Of a DNA stretch of 6,931 bases, positions 1 through 5,900 are shown piece after piece (the first letter of the stretch is position 1; each line of letters opens with the position of its first letter). The notes under the pieces were generated by a model. It saw only the letters and a program-made list of their open reading frames with translations, was not told where the DNA came from and did not search any database. A program made the translations under genes and the position numbers. Source of the DNA: Frondihabitans sp. (GTDB lineage: Bacteria; Actinomycetota; Actinomycetes; Actinomycetales; Microbacteriaceae); contig JAODMX010000198.1 of NCBI GenBank assembly GCA_025464735.1, positions 1-6,931 on the forward strand, in the 5' to 3' direction.

Positions 1-2
1 GC

Positions 3-401
3 GACGGTCCGCGACGCCGCCGTCACGGCGCTCGGGCCGCTGCCGTGGATCCCGCCGGGCCCGTCTTCGCCTCCGTCCGCCTGGTCTTCGACTCCGGCGA
101 CGAGGTCACGATCGACAAGCCTCTGATCGTGGGCCGCAACCCCGAGACCGATGCCGGCGGAACCGCCGTCCACGCTCTGCCCGATCTGTCCCGCAGCCTC
201 TCGCGGACGCACGCACTGCTGGACTGGCGCGACGGCCTGCTCTGGGTCACCGACCTGAACACGACGAACGGCAGCGCGGTCGTCGATGCCGACGGCGGCG
301 TGCGTCCCCTCGTGCCCGGCCTCCGCACGGCCGCATCGATCGGCTGGCGGGTCGAGCTCGGCGAGCGCTCGATCGAGGTTCTTCCGGGGGTGCCCGCGTG
401 A
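3..401 (+). CDS. FHA domain protein, C-terminal part (5' end outside window or frame-broken)
   Basis: Phosphothreonine-binding forkhead-associated domain, expected in the cytoplasm. Counting from an in-frame GTG at 45, it shows the family's three landmarks in order: Gly30-Arg31 (VGRNP), Ser53-x-x-His56 (LSRTHA) and Asn75-Gly76 (TTNGS). Arg31, Ser53 and Asn75 are the usual phosphopeptide contacts, so the binding site looks intact. About 90 residues, beginning near residue 11, form the domain, and the protein ends just after it. The frame stays open to the left edge, but codon use before about base 50 favours a different frame (see findings), so only 45-401 is secure. The GTG at 45 has no clear Shine-Dalgarno, which argues against a stand-alone 118-residue gene. 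FHA proteins are common companions of type VII secretion genes, where they are thought to link the machine to Ser/Thr kinases; that role is inferred from context. The domain call is firm, the N-terminal extent is not. Confidence 0.82.
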   Translation, partial: DGPRRRRHGARAAAVDPAGPVFASVRLVFDSGDEVTIDKPLIVGRNPETDAGGTAVHALPDLSRSLSRTHALLDWRDGLLWVTDLNTTNGSAVVDADGGVRPLVPGLRTAASIGWRVELGERSIEVLPGVPA

Positions 402-467
402 GGCGCTGCATCCTCCTGGACGCGATGACGCGCCCAGACCCCATCCGCCCCGACGAAAGGCGCGACC
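402..467 (+). other. short intergenic gap, no promoter or terminator seen
   Basis: These 66 bases separate the FHA gene from the next gene and are the only real gap in the window. I see no convincing -35/-10 pair, no stem followed by a T run, and no reading frame with supportive codon use. The only recognisable signal is the ribosome binding site at its right end. The genes on both sides are probably read through in one transcript, although a promoter here cannot be excluded by eye. Confidence 0.45.
455..460 (+). promoter_or_regulatory. Shine-Dalgarno site for the 90-residue membrane protein
   Basis: The purine run GAAAGG lies 7 bases before the GTG at 468, ideal spacing. It fixes GTG 468 as the start of the small membrane protein rather than any later codon. 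Confidence 0.7.
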
Positions 468-740
468 GTGCCCAACAATGACGCGATCCTCCTCGAATCG
501 GTCAAGACGCATCGTGCGCGGCTCCGAGGAGCCTTCCTCATCGGTGAACTCGCCGAGCGCCGCGACGTGAACGACAACGCCCGGCGACTGATCGGCAGCA
601 TGGTGCTAACCGCCGTGATCTGTGCGGGCTGCGTCGGCACGTCGTTCGTGCTGAATGCGCTGAACTCGTCGTCGGCGACGAGCTCCTCAACGACGAGTTC
701 GTCGACGACGACGACCCCCACTGCGGTGTCGACCAAGTGA
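468..740 (+). CDS. small single-span membrane protein with Ser/Thr-rich tail
   Basis: A 90-residue protein of unrecognised family. Residues 1-40 are hydrophilic and rich in arginine (RARLR at 16-20, RR at 31-32 and 39-40). Residues 41-62 form one strong hydrophobic helix containing CAGC. Residues 67-90 are almost only Ser and Thr (19 of 24). Arginines just before the helix predict N-terminus inside and tail outside by the positive-inside rule. The GTG start has a well-spaced GAAAGG, and the stop overlaps the eccD start by 4 bases (GTGA), so the two are probably translated together. The layout of a basic cytosolic helix with an RRD motif followed by one span resembles the extreme N-terminus of EccB, but the large periplasmic domain of EccB is absent. 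It could be an EccB-like remnant or adaptor, or an unrelated assembly factor. The tail is a candidate for glycosylation. These functional ideas are inference only. Confidence 0.8.
   Translation: MPNNDAILLESVKTHRARLRGAFLIGELAERRDVNDNARRLIGSMVLTAVICAGCVGTSFVLNALNSSSATSSSTTSSSTTTTPTAVSTK
662..700 (+). repeat. 11-bp perfect inverted repeat just before eccD
   Basis: GAACTCGTCGT (662-672) is exactly complementary to ACGACGAGTTC (690-700), with a 17-base loop. A competing hairpin uses part of the same left arm: CTCGTCG (665-671) pairs with CGACGAG (676-682) around a TCGG tetraloop. Both lie in the Ser/Thr codon run of the small membrane protein, 37 bases before the eccD start. The repeats may simply come from alternating TCG and ACG codons, but as RNA they could fold and affect coupling to eccD. 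Confidence 0.55.
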
Positions 741-2053
741 CCGACTTCACCCGACTCACCATCGTCGGCTCCGTCAAGCGTGCAACGATCGTTGTGCCGA
801 GCGACGAGTCGTTCGGGGCGTTGATCCCGCGGCTGATGGAGCTCCTCGACGAACAGGTGGCCTCGGTCGCCCGTCCACTGACTCTGCTGCGTCTCACCGG
901 CGAGCAGCTCGACTCGACGCTGTCGGCCGCCGAGCAGGCCGTCGCTGACGGTGAAGTCCTGCGTTTGCTGCGTCTCGACGAGGCGCCGCCGCCGCCCGAG
1001 GTCAGTGATGTCACCGATGCGGTGAGCGAATCGCTCGGCGGCCGTGCCGGTCTCTGGTCGGCGGGCCATCGCACCGTTCTCGGCGCCGGAGCCGTGGGCG
1101 CGCTCGCTCTCGCGGCTGGCTTCGAGGCACTCGACGGCCCTGGCGCCGCCGTGCAGGCGCTGCCGGCGATCCTCTGGCTGATCTGCACGTTCGCAGGGCT
1201 CGGCCTCGCACTGGCCGGTGCTCGCGCGACGTCCCGCACGCTGCTCGGTGCCGCCCTCGGACTGGTCGTGCCGACCGCGGTCATCGCCTCGTCAGGGTTC
1301 GAGCACGGAACGATCGCACTGGTCGTCTGCTTCACTCTCGTGCTGGCCTGGGTCTCGCTCCTCGTGGTGACCGGCCTCGGGCGACGTGCACGACCCGCCG
1401 CCCTCGGCGGCGGCGCCGGCGCCGTGGGTGCGGCCGTTGCCGCGGCGCTTCTCATCGCGGGGCTTCCGCTCCAGGACGCCGCGGCAATCGTGGCCACCAT
1501 CGCGATTGTGGGGGTTGGTCTCGTCCCCTGGTACGCGATGAGCGCCTCCGGGTTGACCGGGCTCGACGACCAGGTGATGACCGGTCGTCTCGCGGAACGT
1601 TCCGACGTGCTGACAACGGTCGGCGATGCCTACCGAACCCTGACCTGGACGACGTTCGCGACCGCGAGCATCCTCGCTGCTGCTCTCACCGGTCTCGCCC
1701 TGTCGTCAGACCTCTGGGCTCTCGGTCTGGGCGCCGTGATCGTGCTCATCGCCGCGCTTCGGACCCGCGCCTTCCCGCTCTCCGCCCAGGTCTGGGCGCT
1801 CTGGGTGGCGGTCCTTCTCCCGGTGCTCGCCGGCGTCGTCCTCCACCTGTCGGCCCGGCCGGGCCTGGCGTCCGCGGCACTCACGGCTGTCGCAATCATC
1901 GTCGCGCTTCTCGTGATCGCGCAGCCGGCGAGGCACCAGCGGGCATCGCTCCGGCGTCTCGGAAACGTCCTGGAGAGCATCGCGGTGATCGCCCTCATCC
2001 CGCTGCTGCTGGGCTCGTTCGGCGTGTATGCGCAGCTCCTGGGGTCGTTCTGA
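737..2053 (+). CDS. eccD: type VII secretion integral membrane protein EccD
   Basis: Polytopic inner-membrane channel component of an ESX/type VII secretion complex, 438 residues, close to the usual length of the family. Residues 4-80 form a ubiquitin-like (YukD-type) cytosolic domain, beginning with the strand FTRLTIVG. A short acidic and proline linker (81-90) follows. About 11 hydrophobic spans come next: roughly 113-130, 141-160, 168-185, 190-212, 222-242, 247-268, 303-323, 326-341, 351-370, 375-395 and 410-430. The long loop between spans 6 and 7 (GLTGLDDQV to DAYRTL) matches the conserved EccD cytosolic loop. Ubiquitin-like domain plus 11 spans is the family hallmark. The GTG start overlaps the previous stop by 4 bases and has no good Shine-Dalgarno, so translation probably depends on coupling. 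The start is supported because the domain's first strand begins at residue 4. The neighbour eccC encodes its known complex partner. The call is secure; which ESX subtype it belongs to is not. Confidence 0.93.
   Translation: MTDFTRLTIVGSVKRATIVVPSDESFGALIPRLMELLDEQVASVARPLTLLRLTGEQLDSTLSAAEQAVADGEVLRLLRLDEAPPPPEVSDVTDAVSESLGGRAGLWSAGHRTVLGAGAVGALALAAGFEALDGPGAAVQALPAILWLICTFAGLGLALAGARATSRTLLGAALGLVVPTAVIASSGFEHGTIALVVCFTLVLAWVSLLVVTGLGRRARPAALGGGAGAVGAAVAAALLIAGLPLQDAAAIVATIAIVGVGLVPWYAMSASGLTGLDDQVMTGRLAERSDVLTTVGDAYRTLTWTTFATASILAAALTGLALSSDLWALGLGAVIVLIAALRTRAFPLSAQVWALWVAVLLPVLAGVVLHLSARPGLASAALTAVAIIVALLVIAQPARHQRASLRRLGNVLESIAVIALIPLLLGSFGVYAQLLGSF
2041..2044 (+). promoter_or_regulatory. 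weak ribosome binding site for the MinD-like gene
   Basis: GGGG inside the last codons of eccD lies 10 bases before the ATG at 2055. It is a weak match with longer than ideal spacing, but it supports ATG 2055 over the earlier in-frame ATG at 2028, which would overlap eccD by 26 bases. Reinitiation after the eccD stop, one base upstream of ATG 2055, probably contributes. Confidence 0.4.
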
Positions 2054-2054
2054 G

Positions 2055-2945
2055 ATGGGCCGCCTGACGGGAACCCTCCGGGCGACGCCGAGCGCCGTCT
2101 TCGGCTCGACGGCGGCCAGGCTTGCCGAGATGGAACGTGCGGACCACGCCATTCGCATCCTGCTCGCCCTCAGCCACCGGATCGCCTTCGTCCAGCTCGC
2201 CGGTGGCTCGGGTACCTCAGCAGTCGCCGCGTACATCGCCGGCCTGCTTGCGCATCGTCGCACGGGGCCGATTCTCGGGGTCAACGCGTCGGGCGGCGAC
2301 CGGACCCTGCTCTGGTACGCCGGAGTCCGTGGCGACGCATCGGAGACGACGGACGACTCCTCCGCCGAAGACGACGGACGGAGGCTCCGGCCTGCCCACT
2401 TCGCCGATGCCTCGGCCGGTCTCCTCCGCGCGGCGAGCGGGCTGTACCTGTTCGACGTTCGGCGCAGCACCATCGGCATCGCGGCGACCGAGACCGATTG
2501 GGCGACCCCGGTCGCCCCGATCACCCGTTTCTACGACGTCGTCTGCACCGACTGGGGAGTGCGCCGGCCCGAACTCGACCTCGGTGGCGTTGCCGCGGGA
2601 AGCCACGCGGTCTGCCTCGTCGCCCGCGCCGACCGGTCGTCACTCGAGGAGGCCGTCGCCGCGGCAACAGCGCTGACGGCACTGCCGAGTGCCCCGCACG
2701 TCGTGGTCGCAGCCGTCGACATCGGCAATACTGCGGGGCGGGCGCCACAGGTGGTGCGCTGGGACGCGGGCACCCGGATCCTGAGGATCCCTTACGACGC
2801 CGCCCGCTCTGCCGCCGAGCCCGTGGCGAGTTCGTCGCTCTCGACCCGCTCGCGTCTGGCGCACACGATGCTCGCCGCCGAGCTGATGACGCAGGCGGAT
2901 CGCACCGGCACACTTCGTAGCACCGCGGAGAGGGCCCGCGCATGA
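2055..2945 (+). CDS. MinD/ParA-like protein with degenerate P-loop (predicted pseudo-ATPase), T7SS-associated
   Basis: A 296-residue protein that reads as a MinD/ParA-type (SIMIBI) fold. A first strand (IAFVQLAG, 43-50) runs into a P-loop position reading AGGSGTS (49-55), then a helix. A second strand ILGVNASGGDRT (73-84) sits where active enzymes have a D-x-D element. A Walker-B-like strand YDVVCTDWG (160-168) keeps Asp166. A strand HAVCLVARADRSSLEEA (184-200) and a late IPYD motif (245-248) complete the order of MinD-like proteins. Against the deviant Walker A pattern KGGxGKT, both lysines are replaced (Ala49 and Thr54), and Asn77 stands where an Asp is usual, so ATP hydrolysis is unlikely. 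An acidic loop (seven Asp/Glu in 94-107) follows the second strand. Start ATG 2055, one base after the eccD stop, is preferred. MinD-like proteins such as EspI occur in ESX loci, but position between eccD and eccC plus motif loss suggests a structural or regulatory partner. The fold is inferred by eye. Confidence 0.75.
   Translation: MGRLTGTLRATPSAVFGSTAARLAEMERADHAIRILLALSHRIAFVQLAGGSGTSAVAAYIAGLLAHRRTGPILGVNASGGDRTLLWYAGVRGDASETTDDSSAEDDGRRLRPAHFADASAGLLRAASGLYLFDVRRSTIGIAATETDWATPVAPITRFYDVVCTDWGVRRPELDLGGVAAGSHAVCLVARADRSSLEEAVAAATALTALPSAPHVVVAAVDIGNTAGRAPQVVRWDAGTRILRIPYDAARSAAEPVASSSLSTRSRLAHTMLAAELMTQADRTGTLRSTAERARA
2927..2934 (+). promoter_or_regulatory. Shine-Dalgarno site for eccC
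   Basis: GGAGAGGG lies 7 bases before the ATG at 2942, inside the last codons of the preceding gene. It is one of the two strongest ribosome binding sites in the window and fixes the eccC start. Confidence 0.8.
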
Positions 2946-5900
2946 CGCGCCGACTGGTCCACCGCCCGACCCGTGTCAGCCGGCCGCTCCGCCCCGAAGA
3001 CGAGGAGCAGCTCGCCCCGCCGCCCGCCCTCACCGACGGGCCGGTCGGCGGCATCCCGATCCAGACTCTTCTGCCGGTTGTGGGGTCGTTCTCGTCGATC
3101 ATCATGATCGTGGTGCTCCGCAACGCCAACCCCGTGTTCATGGTCGTCGGCGCGCTGGTGCTCGTCGTGGCGCTCGTGGGCGGCCTCGGCATGACCCTGT
3201 CGTCACGCGGGAACGCCGCCCGCACGCGGCGCACGCAGCGCGAGCGCTACCTGGATTTCCTCGAACGGACCCGCACGACTCTGAGACAGCGGGCCCGCGA
3301 GACCCGCGCCAAGGCGACCACCCTCAATCCGCCGCCGCTCGCGCTCACCGAACTCGTCCGGGATCCTGCGCGGCTCTGGGAGCGGCGGCGGGGAGACTCC
3401 GACTTCCTCGATGTGCGAGTGGGGCTCGGCGACGTCCACTGGTTCGAGGTCAAGCTGCCGGGCGACGAGAACCCGGTGCAACCCTTCGATCCGATCATGC
3501 TCGACGAGGCGAAGACGGTCGTTGAGCACTACTCGACCATCGCGGGCATGCCTGTCACCGTCGACCTCGACCGGGCCGGGCACGTGGCGATTATCGGCGA
3601 TCGGAGTGACGTTGTGGCGACCGCCCGAGCTCTCATCGCCCAGCTCGCGGCGCTCCACTCCCCGGACGACGTCCACCTGGCGGCCGCCTACCCTGCGGAG
3701 GCCGCCGCAGAATGGTCCGGCTTCGACCTGCTCCCGCACGTCATCGACGATGGTCTTCTCGACGGCCCCGTGCCCGCGCGCCGCATCGCCCCCGACACGA
3801 CGGGCCTCCTCCGCGTCATCGGCGGCGAACTCGCCGATCGCGCCCAGTTCGCGGCGACGACCAAACGGAGCGTCGGATCCAGCGACCAGGCCGAGAACTC
3901 GCGCCTCGTCGTGTTCGTCGATGACTTCGGGCACGTGGCCAGCGCGCTCCCGGTTCCTGACGCGGACCTCGACCTCGCCGACCTCCAGGTCACCGCCGTG
4001 CACCTCCTCAGCGACCGCCTGCACGAACCCTCCAACGTCACGGTCCGCGTCACGGTCGAAGGCGGCAACGCGGTCATCACGGATGCGCGGGTCGAGAAGA
4101 AGGGCGAGGTCGTCGAAGAGGCAGTGCGCCTGGATCCCGTGCCCACGACGCTCTTCGAGACTCTCGCCCGGGCGCTGGCGCCGCTGCGGCTCAGCCTGAC
4201 CGCACAGGACGAAGCCGAGTCGGTCGAGGGCATCAGCGTCACCGACCTGCTCGGGATCCCGGACGTCACCGCGGTGTCTCCCGACACGGCGTGGGCCCCG
4301 AGATCTCCGCGGGACTTCCTGCGCGTGCCGATCGGGCTCGACGACTTCGGCTCCCCCGTGCTGCTGGACCTCAAGGAGTCGGCGCAGCTCGGCATGGGGC
4401 CGCACGGAATCTGCATCGGCGCCACCGGATCCGGCAAGAGCGAGATGCTCAGAACCCTCGTCCTCGGTCTCGGGCTTTCGCACTCGCCCGAAGATCTCAG
4501 CATGGTGCTCGTCGACTACAAGGGCGGGGCCGCGTTCGCCGCGTTCGCGGGACTCCCCCACGTCGCCGGCATCATCGACAACCTGGCGGACGACGCGGGT
4601 CTCACCGAACGTGCTCGGGCCTCCATCGCCGGCGAAGTGGTGCGCCGACAGAAGGTGCTGCGCGACGCCGACTCCTCACCCTCGATCACGCACTACCGTG
4701 AGCTGTGCCAGAGCCGACCCGAGCTGCCGCCGCTGCCGCACCTGCTGCTCGTGATCGACGAGTTCGGTGAGCTCTTGACTGCCGAGCCCGAGTTCATCGA
4801 GCTGCTCATGACGATCGGCCGCATCGGCCGCTCAATCGGCGTGCACCTGCTGCTCTCGAGCCAACGGATCGAGGCCGGCAAGCTCCGCGGACTCGACACC
4901 TACCTGTCGTACCGAATCGGCCTCCGCACCTTCTCCGAGGCCGAGTCGTCGACCATCCTCGACCGGCCGGATGCGTTCCACCTGCCGGCGATCCCGGGCT
5001 ACGGCTACATCAAGGTCGACACGTCGATCTACAAGCGGTTCCGCGCCGGCTACGTGTCGGGCCCCGTCGAATCGTCGGCGTTCGCCCCAACCGCCGGCAC
5101 GCTTGACCGCCCACAGCCGCTGGTGCTGCCGGTGTTCAACAGCCTGGGCGGCAGCGAGACCGACGACGGGGTCGAGGAGGAGCTCGAACGCCCGGCCGTC
5201 GGGCGCGCGCTCGTCGACGAGGCCGTCGACCGCCTCCGGGTGGCCTCTCGCACCGTCGGGCCGGTCTGGCTTCCGCCGCTGCCGGAACGCCTGGCGCTGT
5301 CGCGAGTGGTGTCGTCGCTGCGCGAAGGCGACGATGCGCTCGGGATCCCGATGGGTCTGGTCGACGACCCCACCCAGCAGTCGCAGGGTCCGTGGCTCGT
5401 CGATCTCACGCGGTCCGGCGGGCACGCCGCGATCATCGGGGCGCCACAGTCCGGTCGCTCGACCTTCCTCCGGACCCTGGCCGCGGCGACCGCGCTCACC
5501 ACGACGCCGCGACAGGTCTCTGTCTACGGGCTCGACCTGTCCGGGGGCGGACTGTCGCGGATCGAGGAGTTCCCCCACGTCGGTGGGGTGGCGACCAGAG
5601 CCGACCCGGCCAGGATCCTGCGCCTCCTCGAAGAGCTCCAGCTCATGCTCGCCTCGCGCGAGCGCCTGTTCCGCGAATACGGCATCGACTCGCTGACGAT
5701 GCTCCGGTCGCGTCACGCGGCCGGGGAGCTGCCCTCTCTGCCCTCGGCAGACGTGGTGCTGCTCGTCGACGGTTACGGTGCCGTGCGCGACGAGTTCGAA
5801 CGCTTCGATGCACCACTCGCCGAGCTGCTCCAGCGCGGGTCGAGCTTCGGGATCCACGTGGTGCTGTCGCTGACACGCTGGAACGAGGTGCGGATGAACC

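Noticed and set aside
286..570. Open + strand frame bridging the FHA gene and the small membrane gene
   Set aside because: Its codon use is poor for this genome, its product is Arg/Pro/Ser-rich, and it overlaps two better genes.
667..715. TCG/ACG trinucleotide tract as a true microsatellite
   Set aside because: The codons for Ser and Thr are mixed (TCG, AGC, TCC, TCA, AGT, ACG, ACC), so selection on protein composition explains it better than slippage.
468..740. Small membrane protein as a secreted lipoprotein, because of the Cys residues at 52 and 55
   Set aside because: The cysteines lie within the hydrophobic span, not after it in a lipobox, and the 40-residue charged N-terminus is too long for a normal signal peptide.
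538..1500. Open frame of 320 codons on the - strand across eccD and the small membrane gene
   Set aside because: The translation is Ser/Arg/Thr/Ala-rich low complexity, it overlaps two well-supported + strand genes, and no ribosome binding site was recognised.
2028..2054. Earlier ATG for the MinD-like gene, adding 9 residues
   Set aside because: It would overlap the end of eccD by 26 bases, while ATG 2055 lies one base after the eccD stop and has GGGG upstream. The other junctions in this operon overlap by only 4 bases.
3203..4561. Long open frame of 452 codons on the - strand inside eccC
   Set aside because: It lies entirely opposite a certain eccC coding region. High-GC genes with G/C-ending codons commonly leave the antisense frame open, and its translation shows no recognisable domain.
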